Source of the DNA: Lysinibacillus agricola
GTDB taxonomy: Bacteria > Bacillota > Bacilli > Bacillales_A > Planococcaceae
DNA length: 64,000 nucleotides
NCBI RefSeq assembly: GCF_016638705.1
Contig: NZ_CP067341.1
Location: 3,475,501 to 3,539,500, forward strand
Direction: 5' to 3'
Part shown: one piece after another, positions 52,367 to 61,152 of the stretch
How the letters are laid out: each line of letters opens with the position of its first letter
Position numbering within the stretch: the first letter of the stretch is position 1
The notes under the pieces: model-generated
What the model saw: the letters and a program-made list of their open reading frames with translations, nothing else
Database searches by the model: none
Told to the model about the DNA's origin: nothing
Position numbers and translations under genes: made by a program

Positions 52367-52450
52367 TTTATTCTCCCCTTTTTACGCTCATTCTTTCAAA
52401 GTATTTGTTAATGGTATTTTAGTTGTTTGAACTATAAATATATATGTCAT

Positions 52451-52485
52451 ACCAATTTATCGAATTCTTCAAATTGGTCCAACCT
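52451..52485. promoter_or_regulatory. Candidate FadR-type operator
   Basis: ACCAATTT and AAATTGGT form an inverted repeat over a 12-bp spacer, and TTGGTCCAA is a near palindrome of the TGGT-ACCA type bound by FadR/LldR-class regulators. It lies in the 246-bp gap between the divergent oxidase and regulator genes. Confidence 0.4.
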
Positions 52486-52612
52486 TTATTATTGTACTAA
52501 ATATTCAGAAAATATCAATAATTATTATTTTTATTAAATTGCTAATCAAGAAGTATTTCTGTATGATTAAAGCATTTATAGTACTACGTATTTGAGGGGA
52601 GTGACATAGGTA

Positions 52613-53338
52613 ATGCCACAACCAAAGAAAAAAGCATATCAAGTAATTGTTGATCAAATAAGGGAATATTTTTTAAATGGGGAATTACAGCCCGGAGAAA
52701 AACTCCCGACAGAAAGAGAATTAGCGAGTCGTTTTAATGTAAGTCGAACATCGGTTAGAGAGGCACTTCGGAAGCTTGAAATCAAAGGAATTATTGAAAT
52801 TAAACAAGGCAGTGGCAGTTTTATCAAAACACCAGAATACCATTCATTAGGAGAAGAACTTTCATCTACGATCATAAAAACTGAAAAAAAACTAATATAT
52901 GAAATGTTAGAACTTCGCCAGGCACTTGAAGTTGAATGTGCCTTTTTAGCTTCACGACGAGCCACTTCTGAAGATTTAGAACGAATTGGTAAAGCATTAG
53001 AAATGATGGATCGAGTTAAAAATGATGTAGAATTAGGAATTCAAGCTGACCTAAGTTTCCATATTAATATTGTTCTCGCTTCACATAATTCAATATTTTT
53101 ACAATTATTTCAAACCCTTAGTGAACATATGCAAGACACAATCCGTGTTACCCGAAGACAACGCTTGAAAGATCCAGAACGCACGCAAGAGACCATTGAT
53201 GAACATAAAGAAATTTTCTTAGCAATCGCAGCTGGTGATGCAAATCAAGCCAAACAACTCATGGAAAAACATATTACGCAAATAAGGCGAGAATTGACAG
53301 AATCGCTTTTAAGTCATATTGGAGAACAACACGACTAA
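52613..53338 (+). CDS. GntR-family regulator, FadR/FCD subfamily
   Basis: 241 residues. The winged HTH (about 10-75) shows LQPGEKLPTERELASRFNVS and VREALRKLEIKGIIEIKQGS. The helical FCD domain has MLELRQALEVECAFLASRRA, then DLSFHINIVLASHN and the late DEHKEIFLAIAAG, carrying the usual Asp/His metal ligands. FCD regulators answer organic acids such as lactate, glycolate or gluconate. Divergent from the oxidase-transporter operon, its likely target. Confidence 0.92.
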   Translation: MPQPKKKAYQVIVDQIREYFLNGELQPGEKLPTERELASRFNVSRTSVREALRKLEIKGIIEIKQGSGSFIKTPEYHSLGEELSSTIIKTEKKLIYEMLELRQALEVECAFLASRRATSEDLERIGKALEMMDRVKNDVELGIQADLSFHINIVLASHNSIFLQLFQTLSEHMQDTIRVTRRQRLKDPERTQETIDEHKEIFLAIAAGDANQAKQLMEKHITQIRRELTESLLSHIGEQHD

Positions 53339-53411
53339 AACCACGATTTAAAGAAAGTCGTTCATCAAGTATTGAGTGCTGGGATGAGTAGTAATATAAC
53401 CCCATAAAAAA

Positions 53412-53438
53412 ATCCTCCATTCAATTGAATTGGAGGAT
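53412..53438. terminator. Intrinsic terminator after the FadR-type gene
   Basis: ATCCTCCA and TGGAGGAT pair around an AT-rich palindromic loop (TTCAATTGAAT). A run of seven A lies before it on this strand. Confidence 0.7.
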
Positions 53439-53475
53439 AATTCCGGTACTATACTCACGTAATTTTCAGGGTAAT

Positions 53476-53522
53476 AAAAAAGGGATTCTACGTTAGTGAC
53501 CGAAGCCCCGACCGAATCCCTA
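53476..53522 (-). terminator. Terminator of yfmQ
   Basis: On the minus strand, AGGGATTC and GAATCCCT enclose a loop that itself contains GGTC/GACC-type pairing, followed by TTTTTTA. Confidence 0.75.
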
Positions 53523-53540
53523 ATTTTTCGAAAAACCTTT

Positions 53541-53987
53541 TTAATGGTTTGCATTCGTAGTTAAAATGGTAAAATTTTGTAGGTATTCAGAACTAATACT
53601 ATATGAAACAACCTTCTCCTTGTACTTCTTGACTACATCAACGTGATTGTCGTAACTAAAAACAAAGAAATCAACATCTTTTTTGCCTCTTTTTACGTTG
53701 ATGACAAATGGAGTAACATTAGTCTCTGGCTGTAAAAATAATTTTTCATTGCCCGGAAATATATAGTGTTTTTTCAAAAAGGAAGCTTTATTAAAATAGT
53801 CTGTAAATCTATTTTTTTCTTCCTCTTCTAAATCCTTTCCATTAAATGTTACCGTAACATCTTTTGAATCAAGTTTTTTATGAAGTTCAAATTTACTTAC
53901 TCCCCATGCCACAGCTATACTGGGAGGGCTCATTAACAATTTAATAATAGATCCAATCACTAGCGTAATAATCAAACCCGTTGTCAT
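53541..53987 (-). CDS. yfmQ: YfmQ-family protein
   Basis: 148 residues, the length of B. subtilis YfmQ. It has an N-terminal membrane segment (GLIITLVIGSIIKLLMSPPS), then the conserved WGVSKFELHKKLDSKDVTVT, FTDYFNKASFLKKHYIFPGN and NVKRGKKDVDFFVFSYDNHV. It is a membrane-anchored cytoplasmic or surface protein of unknown function. Two direct repeats at 54121-54153 stand in its promoter region and match those before the MocR gene, so that regulator may act here too. Confidence 0.85.
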   Translation of the reverse strand: MTTGLIITLVIGSIIKLLMSPPSIAVAWGVSKFELHKKLDSKDVTVTFNGKDLEEEEKNRFTDYFNKASFLKKHYIFPGNEKLFLQPETNVTPFVINVKRGKKDVDFFVFSYDNHVDVVKKYKEKVVSYSISSEYLQNFTILTTNANH

Positions 53988-54120
53988 ATCATATCAACTC
54001 TTTCAATAATTTAATCATTTTAATAGCAATTACTATATAATAAAAAAATATTTAGTAATTAGGCTATATCGATGTTTTATCATCTACCTCTCAATGATAA
54101 GGGTTTTATATTTTTTATAA

Positions 54121-54153
54121 CCATCCAATTCGATGCTTTTTTGACCATCCAAT
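54121..54153. promoter_or_regulatory. Direct-repeat pair in the yfmQ promoter region
   Basis: CCATCCAAT at 54121 and again at 54145, 24 bp apart. A similar pair with the same spacing precedes the MocR gene. Further ATCCA-type half-sites follow at about 54158-54180. Confidence 0.5.
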
Positions 54154-54183
54154 CTAATCCACTTTTAATCATAATCCAATTGT

Positions 54184-55614
54184 CTATAAACTATTAAGAG
54201 CTTCTGCAAACCTTTTGATTCCTTCATCTATTGAATCTTCATCTTCCTTTGCGAAAGTAAAACGAACAAAACCATCTTCGGATCCCAGTGTAGAACCAGG
54301 AACATAAATGACGCCTCTTTTAATGGATTCTTCAAGCAATTGGGTTTCATTATAATTTTTAAGTATTTTACACCATATATGAATACCACCTTGAGGAATA
54401 GAATATTCCACCAGATCTTTTAAATAAGTATCAAGGCTTTTTACAATTTTATCTCTCCTTTTTTCTAATTCCTTCATTAAACGTTTTATATGAATTTGAA
54501 AATTTTCTGATTCTAAAAAATCATTCGCTACCCATTGTGTATAACTAGAATGACCGAAGTCGATTTGTTGCTTCGCATCGGATAATCTTTCAATCACCGA
54601 TGTTGGGCCAATAATCCACCCTATTCTTAATCCTGAGGCAACAATTTTGGACAATGAACTAATGTATAATACATTGCCATTCCTATCCATTGATTTAAGG
54701 GTAGAGATTTTATCTCCTGAAAAAGCTGTTAAACTATAAGGATCATCTTCTACTACTGGAATTCCAAGCTTTGAGGATATATCTAAAACCGCTTCTTTTT
54801 TCTTTTTATTCAATAAGGAGCCTGTTGGATTTTGAAAACATGGATTTAAAAAAACCATTTTAATTCGATGCTTTTTATATAATGACTGCAAATCTTCTGG
54901 GTTTATTCCATCCTTATCGACAGGTAGATAATGTATTTGTATACCTACCGATTTGAATATCGGAAGATTAAAATTGTAGGAAGGATCTTCTATCGCTATA
55001 GCATCTCCAGGCTTTAACAAACATTGTACAATTAAATGTAATGCTTGCTGTGCTCCTGATGTTATCAGTATTGAAGAAGGATCAGTTTCGATTCCCCGAC
55101 ATTCTTTTACGTGTTTTGCAATGGTAGTTCTAAAGATTTCATTCCCCTGTGGATGATCGTATCCTAGGCTTCCAATAAAAGAACGTGTTGACGTTATCTC
55201 GCTTAAAAATCTTTTTGGAAAAAGTTCTTCTGACAATTCACCGGAAGCTAAATTTATTAATTTATGTTCAACCGCTTCTTTTCTTATTTTTTGCGTTACA
55301 GGTTGACTAGGTAAAAAAGAACCCGCCTCAATATACCTATTCCAGCTAGGAATCCGCTTTTTGGTTATACCCCATATATCTTTACTAATGGTAGTACCAC
55401 TTCCTCTATTTCTTTCAATCAGTCCCATCGATTCTAATTCGTCATATGCATGAACAACAGTACTTCTGTTTAAATTTAGAGCACTCGCTAAATATCTCTC
55501 TGACGGCAATGGTTTATCAGGTGGAAATGTACCATCTGCAATTCCCTTTTCAATATATTCTGCGAGTTGTTTATAGATCGCTTTTTTCGCATTTCTATCA
55601 GGTTTCCAATCCAT
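54184..55614 (-). CDS. MocR-family regulator (GntR HTH fused to class I aminotransferase domain)
   Basis: 476 residues from ATG 55614 (MDWKPDRNAKKAIYKQLAEY), which has GAGGTG 7 nt upstream; the frame opens at 55641. The GntR winged HTH (about 10-80) has PLPSERYLASALNLNRSTVV. The aminotransferase-like domain (about 120-480) has the PLP lysine in ISSLSKIVASGLRIGW (Lys332 of the longer frame), plus NPTGSLLN and VVEDDPYS. MocR proteins bind PLP and regulate amino-acid or vitamin B6 genes (GabR, PdxR). Direct repeats in front suggest autoregulation. The target is unclear. Confidence 0.92.
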   Translation of the reverse strand: MDWKPDRNAKKAIYKQLAEYIEKGIADGTFPPDKPLPSERYLASALNLNRSTVVHAYDELESMGLIERNRGSGTTISKDIWGITKKRIPSWNRYIEAGSFLPSQPVTQKIRKEAVEHKLINLASGELSEELFPKRFLSEITSTRSFIGSLGYDHPQGNEIFRTTIAKHVKECRGIETDPSSILITSGAQQALHLIVQCLLKPGDAIAIEDPSYNFNLPIFKSVGIQIHYLPVDKDGINPEDLQSLYKKHRIKMVFLNPCFQNPTGSLLNKKKKEAVLDISSKLGIPVVEDDPYSLTAFSGDKISTLKSMDRNGNVLYISSLSKIVASGLRIGWIIGPTSVIERLSDAKQQIDFGHSSYTQWVANDFLESENFQIHIKRLMKELEKRRDKIVKSLDTYLKDLVEYSIPQGGIHIWCKILKNYNETQLLEESIKRGVIYVPGSTLGSEDGFVRFTFAKEDEDSIDEGIKRFAEALNSL

Positions 55615-55726
55615 ATATTCACACCTCATTATTTCCTTCAAACATGCTTAAAATTTTAGCTTTTTCTTTTAGCAATGTTATTCCTGGGAAAAGATTATAT
55701 ATTAATATTATTTCAATTGTAATAAA

Positions 55727-55759
55727 CCATCCACTTTATTGTTATTTTAGCCATCCACT
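55727..55759. promoter_or_regulatory. Direct-repeat pair before the MocR gene
   Basis: CCATCCACT at 55727 and 55751, exactly 24 bp apart and about 110-145 bp before the start codon. MocR regulators typically bind paired direct repeats; a matching pair stands at 54121/54145. Confidence 0.55.
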
Positions 55760-56008
55760 GAAAAAATCAATCTTCGTTTTCTATTTTATAATGAGCATGA
55801 AATAAAGTTTGATAAGGTAGTGCTGTATTTCAATATTCCCTTCTTTTTGGACAGAGAAAAAAGCACCTCCACAAACAATCCATCAGTACAGAAACTCGAC
55901 TGACCGAGTACTGTAAAACTAAATCATAAGCGAAAGTACTTATTTCAATGGTTATTCTGTAAGTAATGTTTTTTGTTAAAAGAAAATAAAAAGTATGGTG
56001 GTGACACT

Positions 56009-56113
56009 ATGGAGTTATATAAAGGGACTATAGCTATAAATGTTATAACAGCTTTCCTGAGGGTTTGTACCATTATTAAATCTATCTATGACTTTTCATA
56101 TTGTCACCTCTGA
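56009..56113 (+). CDS. Tiny hydrophobic ORF (34 residues), possible type I toxin
   Basis: ATG preceded by GGTGGTGACACT gives MELYKGTIAINVITAFLRVC, then TIIKSIYDFSYCHL. The M.xY...I..N..TAF pattern with a hydrophobic core recalls small holin-like toxins of Bacillus, though it is less hydrophobic than BsrG or TxpA. GGTGACA at the start region can pair with TGTCACC just before the stop, which could mask the start. A plus-strand terminator lies 92 bp downstream. The rest of the 776-bp gap (55642-56417) holds the MocR repeats and a hairpin at about 55892-55918. Speculative. Confidence 0.25.
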   Translation: MELYKGTIAINVITAFLRVCTIIKSIYDFSYCHL

Positions 56114-56204
56114 GTCACCTCCTATAAGTTTCAAATATTATACACGGTAAAACAGAGCATTCTAAGAGCCCGCTTCATTCATAAAATAATTGTAAAATCA
56201 AAAG

Positions 56205-56248
56205 GGTTTAGAAGTGGATTATTGCACTTCTAAACCGTCTGTTTTTTT
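56205..56248 (+). terminator. Strong plus-strand terminator
   Basis: GGTTTAGAAGTG and CACTTCTAAACC form a perfect 12-bp stem with an 8-nt loop, then GTCTG and eight T. No annotated plus-strand gene precedes it, so it argues for a transcript starting near 55.9-56.0 kb. Confidence 0.85.
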
Positions 56249-56417
56249 ATGTTTCAACGAATATTAAATTACCGATTCCTAAATTTCGTCCTAACAAAGG
56301 CTATGTTAGAAAGCATAGTTAATTTAGGTTTAGTCAGCTAGTTCAAACCACGTGGAGTATATATAACAACACATGCGGTGCTGGTGGGTTATTATTCTAT
56401 GATTTTAATAAGGACTT

Positions 56418-56987
56418 CTACAAATTTAATTCAATGTTCCTGTCTCCACGAAAATGTCCCATAATCAAAGACACTTTTAGAAAATTTGATAACAATTCAC
56501 TAGTGCTATTTCCATATAGCCATTCTTGATTTTCATTATTGTAAGTACCTATATACCACCGTGGTGCTTTATTCTTTTCGTTTATTATTAGCCCCTCATT
56601 TTCTAATATCTCCACAACCGCTTCTTTTTTCTGTTTATTAATATCTGAATTATTTTGTCCTGAAAATTTAACAATCTGTGAAATATCAATTATACGTTCT
56701 CCTGTTACAAAACCTAATTGTCCAAAATGAAAACAAGTAAGTTGAGCACTCTTACCCGGAGCATGGATTTCTAGCCTATTAAAATTTGTATCCGGGTTAA
56801 ATGCATGACGAATTTCTAACTTAATATAATAGGCTGATGCAGTATTAGCTTCATATCGAAGAATTGCTCCAGCAGAAGAACTCGGTCTAATTTTACTAAA
56901 TTTATATTCTTGCTCCCCAATTCTAAATTCCAAAAGCGAAGGAGCTTCAGAAATAATTCTATCTAAAAATTTATTAACATACTCCAT
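56418..56987 (-). CDS. Hypothetical cytoplasmic protein
   Basis: 189 residues from ATG 56987 (MEYVNKFLDRIISEAPSLLE), preferred because AAGGGAG precedes it; the frame opens at 57017. Mixed alpha/beta with SAYYIKLEIRHAFNPDTNFN and LEIHAPGKSAQLTCFHFGQL; no signal or membrane helix. The family is not recognised. The AT-rich flank and lack of neighbours are like the accessory genes at 2-9 kb. Confidence 0.5.
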   Translation of the reverse strand: MEYVNKFLDRIISEAPSLLEFRIGEQEYKFSKIRPSSSAGAILRYEANTASAYYIKLEIRHAFNPDTNFNRLEIHAPGKSAQLTCFHFGQLGFVTGERIIDISQIVKFSGQNNSDINKQKKEAVVEILENEGLIINEKNKAPRWYIGTYNNENQEWLYGNSTSELLSNFLKVSLIMGHFRGDRNIELNL

Positions 56988-57200
56988 AAATCTATTTCTC
57001 CCTTCAATATCCCACAAGTATCCAAACTAGACTATACTAATCCGTTACCTACCTATATATATCGAGTATTCCCCTTCCCTCTTGAAACTTTTTATAAATT
57101 TACACACCTGAAAACTGGAGATCAGCATGGTGTTAAGGTTTTATACCTGCATTCGTGTCCATTTTGTTAAAGACTTAATCCTATAACAGAGCTATGACCT

Positions 57201-58271
57201 TTATTTAACTTCGTGTACCTCTTGAATTTCAAATGGTCGAATTTTTAACGATAGGTCTGGCTGCTGTTGACCAATTTCTTTTAAGGCTACATCAACAATC
57301 ACTTTAAGCTCCTGGTAAAAATGCACGCCATTACTATCGTCACCGCTTATAAGCCCTTGCTTCTTAGTAGATGGATATACTTCTTGAGCTAGATTTTTTA
57401 ACGCAGTTTTACGATCTAATGTAGAACCTTGCCCACTTAAATTAAAAGCACTAACCCATTGCTGCTTTTTCGATTCTACTAGGCGTTGGTTTGCTTTTTT
57501 ATTAATATCCTTAGCACAAGACTGACTAAACTGCTGCTGAATTTGATTTCGCTCCTCAGTATCTAAATGATTATTTTTAAGAGACTGACAGAAGCTATTG
57601 TAACATACTAAATATAATACTTTTTTGAAATCGTTTAACGGGTTCATTCCCTGATACTCATACTCATCTAGCACTGCATAGCGACGATTCAATGCCTTTA
57701 CAGTTGCCCAATGCTTGTTTAAATAGCCCTTGTCCCATAAATCATAATAGTTTTCTACTTGTTGTATAAATTCATCCATAAAGCTCTTCTCATCAAACTG
57801 GATATCTGTATTGAGTCGAATAGAATGGGCTTCCTCAGAAAGGAATTCAATTAAACAGCTTAGCTCCTCATTCTTCACATTCTCCTCATACTGTATATCT
57901 AATCCAGAAAAGTAGAAGCTTGCACTTTCTATTAATGCTTCAATCGCTGGTTGCTGGGGCTCTTCTAACAGTGTAACCACCTGCTGTAAATTTTTCTTTA
58001 CATGCTTTTGGCGTGTACTTTCCTTTTTAAATTCACTACCCTTAAATGTATCCATATGCGTGTGACATAACACTAATTTTTGGATTTGTCCGGTCAAAAT
58101 AAAATGCTCAAGCAATACTTTTAAGCGTTGGTCTGGATTATTCGTCCCTTTATTTACCAAAATAATTTTGTCTGCCCGTTGAATTTTTTCCTCTGTCTCA
58201 ATATCTAAACTAAATTGCTCTCTACGAAGTCCATGGTCTAAGCTGTACGGCGATTTATTAACACCAATCAT
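57201..58271 (-). pseudogene. C-terminal part of a large P-loop NTPase
   Basis: 356 codons. The first 75 residues contain the second half of a P-loop domain: IQRADKIILVNKGTN and LVLCHTHMDTFKGSEF, a THMD motif like the guanine-specificity or Walker-type NKxD/TH.D segment. The Walker A and switch regions that must precede them are missing; upstream a TGA closes the frame directly before the ATG. The rest is a helical, glutamine-rich region (LLEEPQQPAIEALIESASFY ...). I infer an N-terminally truncated ATP/GTP-binding protein, about half of its original length. It may still be expressed but cannot bind nucleotide normally. Confidence 0.55.
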
Positions 58272-58455
58272 TCAACATTTACGCGCTGTAGGTCGCTTCT
58301 ATCCAACATGGAGTGGTGAATAGATATTAATATTAGCCTCTTGGTGGATAAGGGTCGTTTCCATAACTATTTTTTTCATGGATTCGACCATTGATAAAAT
58401 TAACTTTTCCCTTAATAAAAATGATGTAATTAATAGGTCGAAATTTAAAAATAGA

Positions 58456-58508
58456 AAAGAAGGTGAAAGCTTGGTAGATTACGTTCCCTACCAATTTTCA
58501 CCTTCTTT
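58456..58508 (-). terminator. Terminator of the ald operon
   Basis: AAGAAGGTGAAA..TTGGTAG and CTACCAA..TTTCACCTTCTT form a stem of about 20 bp, 29 bp after the ald stop on the minus strand. Confidence 0.9.
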
Positions 58509-58536
58509 CATTTCAAATAACATTATTTCTCTTATT

Positions 58537-59682
58537 CTATTTAACTGCTAACGCCGAAGTTGAATCTGCTGCTAATTCTACTTGTAGATCCGTATATGGT
58601 AATCCATGTGCATCAGCTACCGCTTTATATACTATTTTTCCATTTACTACGTTTATCCCCTTCGCTAAAACAGGATTATCTAAAGCAGCTTGGCGATAGC
58701 CTTTATTAGCTATTTGCAAACCGTATGGAACAGTTACATTTGACAAGCCCATTGTTGAGGTACGCGCGCAAGCACCTGGCATATTCGCAACTGCGTAATG
58801 GACAACACCGTATACTTCATAAGTAGGATTACTATGAGTAGTAATTCGATCAATTGTTTCAATAGAACCCCCTTGATCTACCGCTACATCCACTATAACA
58901 GACCCCTTTTGCATCGTTTGAATCATTTCTTTTGAAACTAATTGTGGTGCACGTGAACCTGGAATTAGTACAGCACCAATTAACAAATCTGCTGTTTTCA
59001 CTGCTTCAGCGATATTGTAGGTATTTGATGCAAGTGTACGAACACGTCCTTGGAACATATCATCTATTTGACTTAAGCGTGTAATATTAACGTCTAAAAT
59101 TGTTACGTTTGCACCTAATCCTACTGCCATTTTCGCAGCATTCGTCCCGACAACCCCAGCACCTACAATCACTACATTTCCAGGTGCAACACCAGGAATA
59201 CCACCTAAGAGAACTCCTTTTCCTCCTTTGGGATTTTCTAAAAACTGTGCACCAATTTGTACAGACATTCGGCCTGCAACTTCACTCATTGGCGTTAACA
59301 ACGGTAAGGCACCTGAATCTAATTGAATTGTTTCATAAGCAATTCCAGTAACTTTACTTTCAAGCAAAGCTTTCGTTAATTCTGGCTCTGGAGCTAAATG
59401 TAGGTATGTGTAGAGAATTAGATTCTCTTTAAAATATTTGTACTCCTCCTGAATCGGCTCCTTCACTTTAATCACCATATCAACATCCCAAGCTTCCTTA
59501 GTCGATTTAGTAATTTGAGCGCCTACATCTAAATAATCTTGGTCTGTAAATCCACTACCTAGCCCTGCACTCGATTCAATTATTACTTCATGACCACCTT
59601 TTTTGTAAGCCACAACACCTGCTGGAGTAATTCCTACTCGATTTTCATTATTTTTTATTTCTTTAGGTACACCAATTATCAT
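58537..59682 (-). CDS. ald: Alanine dehydrogenase
   Basis: 381 residues. NAD-dependent interconversion of L-alanine with pyruvate and ammonia. N-terminal [20 protein letters not shown] (with substrate-binding Arg15), [19 protein letters not shown] with the catalytic histidine, and the Rossmann motif [40 protein letters not shown] holds the catalytic aspartate. Full length. The last gene of a three-gene set with an aldehyde dehydrogenase and a class III aminotransferase, where it can regenerate pyruvate from the alanine made by transamination. Confidence 0.97.
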   Translation of the reverse strand: MIIGVPKEIKNNENRVGITPAGVVAYKKGGHEVIIESSAGLGSGFTDQDYLDVGAQITKSTKEAWDVDMVIKVKEPIQEEYKYFKENLILYTYLHLAPEPELTKALLESKVTGIAYETIQLDSGALPLLTPMSEVAGRMSVQIGAQFLENPKGGKGVLLGGIPGVAPGNVVIVGAGVVGTNAAKMAVGLGANVTILDVNITRLSQIDDMFQGRVRTLASNTYNIAEAVKTADLLIGAVLIPGSRAPQLVSKEMIQTMQKGSVIVDVAVDQGGSIETIDRITTHSNPTYEVYGVVHYAVANMPGACARTSTMGLSNVTVPYGLQIANKGYRQAALDNPVLAKGINVVNGKIVYKAVADAHGLPYTDLQVELAADSTSALAVK

Positions 59683-59708
59683 TATATTTCCTCCTACCTA
59701 TTTTTTTA

Positions 59709-61130
59709 TTAGTTTTGGTTTATAACTACAAGTTTCATTTCTGTCATTTCCTCAATTGCATACTTCAGCCCTTCTCTTCCCATACCACTCTCCTTTACGC
59801 CACCATATGGTAGATGATCTAAACGGAATGTAGGAATATCATTTATAATGACACCACCTACATGGAGTTTTTGCGTTGCCTGTAAAGCAACATGGATATT
59901 ATCTGTATAAATACCAGCTTGCAAACCATATTTGGAGTCATTTACTTGATCAAATGCCTCTTGAATAGATGTAAACTTCATAATAGATACGATTGGTGCG
60001 AATACCTCCTGACAGGAAACCTTCTGCTCCGGTTTTACATTTAATAGTACGGTAGGTTGTAAGATATTCCCTTCAGATTCTCCACCAGTTGCAATAATTG
60101 CCCCTTGCCCCTTTGCTTCTTCAATCCAACTTAATGTTCGTTTTACATCTTGTGGACTAATTAAGGCTGAAACATCCGTTGTAGGATCTAGGGGATCACC
60201 AAGTTTCAACTCTTTTGTAGCTGCTACAAATTTATCTACAAACAAATCATACATTTTTTCGTGAACATAGATTCGTTGAACTGAAATACATACCTGCCCT
60301 TGGAATGCAAATGCACCGGAAACGACACGTGGAATTAATTTATCAATATTAACATTTTCATCGATAATAACAGCCGCATTAGAACCCAATTCAAGCGTTA
60401 CTTTCTTAAGACCTGCTTGATTGCGTATGCCAATACCTACAGCGGGGCTACCTGTAAAAGAAATCTTTTTCACGCGATTATCCGTGACTAATTTGTTACC
60501 AATTAAAGAACCTGCACCAGTAACGATATTTAACGCACCCTTCGGTAATCCCGCCTCTACTAATAATTCACCAATAAAATAGGAAGTTAATGGTGTTTGA
60601 CTTGCAGGTTTTAATACAACCGTGTTACCTGATGCTATTGCTGGCCCTACTTTATGAGCTACTAGATTCATTGGGAAATTAAAAGGTGTAATAGCTGCCA
60701 CGATGCCTAATGGTTCACGAACCGTATAGGCAATGCGCCCGTCTCCACCGGGGGCAGCATCCACAGGAATTGTTTCTCCGTGTATTCGCTTTGCTTCTTC
60801 AGCAGCAAATTTATACGTTTGAATTGTACGCTGAACTTCAGCTTTGGCGGTTGAAATAGGCTTGGCTGCTTCTAGTGCTATTAGCTCTGCTGCTTCTTCA
60901 GCACGTGCTTCTAATAAAGAAGCTAATTTTTCAAGAATAATCGCACGCTTATACAAAGGCATATTCGCCATCGTTTTACGTGCAGCATCGGCAGCTACTA
61001 AAGCTGCTTCTACTTCCTCGACATTTGCCTTCGGTATTTCTGCAATGATCTCGCTACTATATGGAGAGCATAATTCTGTATACTCTGCTGCTTCCACCCA
61101 ATCCCCATTGATAAATAAATTTTTCCTCAT
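59709..61130 (-). CDS. NAD(P)-dependent aldehyde dehydrogenase
   Basis: 473 residues of the ALDH superfamily. Asn151 (PFNFP), Glu247 (TLELGSNAAVII) and catalytic Cys281 (FQGQVCISVQR) are all present. The ELGSNA variant is typical of the lactaldehyde/phosphonoacetaldehyde/GapN-like branch rather than betaine aldehyde dehydrogenases. It would oxidise the semialdehyde left when the aminotransferase encoded just upstream removes an amino group. Gap of 22 bp to that gene. Confidence 0.94.
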   Translation of the reverse strand: MRKNLFINGDWVEAAEYTELCSPYSSEIIAEIPKANVEEVEAALVAADAARKTMANMPLYKRAIILEKLASLLEARAEEAAELIALEAAKPISTAKAEVQRTIQTYKFAAEEAKRIHGETIPVDAAPGGDGRIAYTVREPLGIVAAITPFNFPMNLVAHKVGPAIASGNTVVLKPASQTPLTSYFIGELLVEAGLPKGALNIVTGAGSLIGNKLVTDNRVKKISFTGSPAVGIGIRNQAGLKKVTLELGSNAAVIIDENVNIDKLIPRVVSGAFAFQGQVCISVQRIYVHEKMYDLFVDKFVAATKELKLGDPLDPTTDVSALISPQDVKRTLSWIEEAKGQGAIIATGGESEGNILQPTVLLNVKPEQKVSCQEVFAPIVSIMKFTSIQEAFDQVNDSKYGLQAGIYTDNIHVALQATQKLHVGGVIINDIPTFRLDHLPYGGVKESGMGREGLKYAIEEMTEMKLVVINQN

Positions 61131-61152
61131 TATAATTACCTCACCTTTCGTA

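Noticed and set aside
53348..53554. 68-codon minus-strand ORF beside yfmQ
   Set aside because: It spans two terminator hairpins and overlaps the yfmQ 3' end; no family resemblance.
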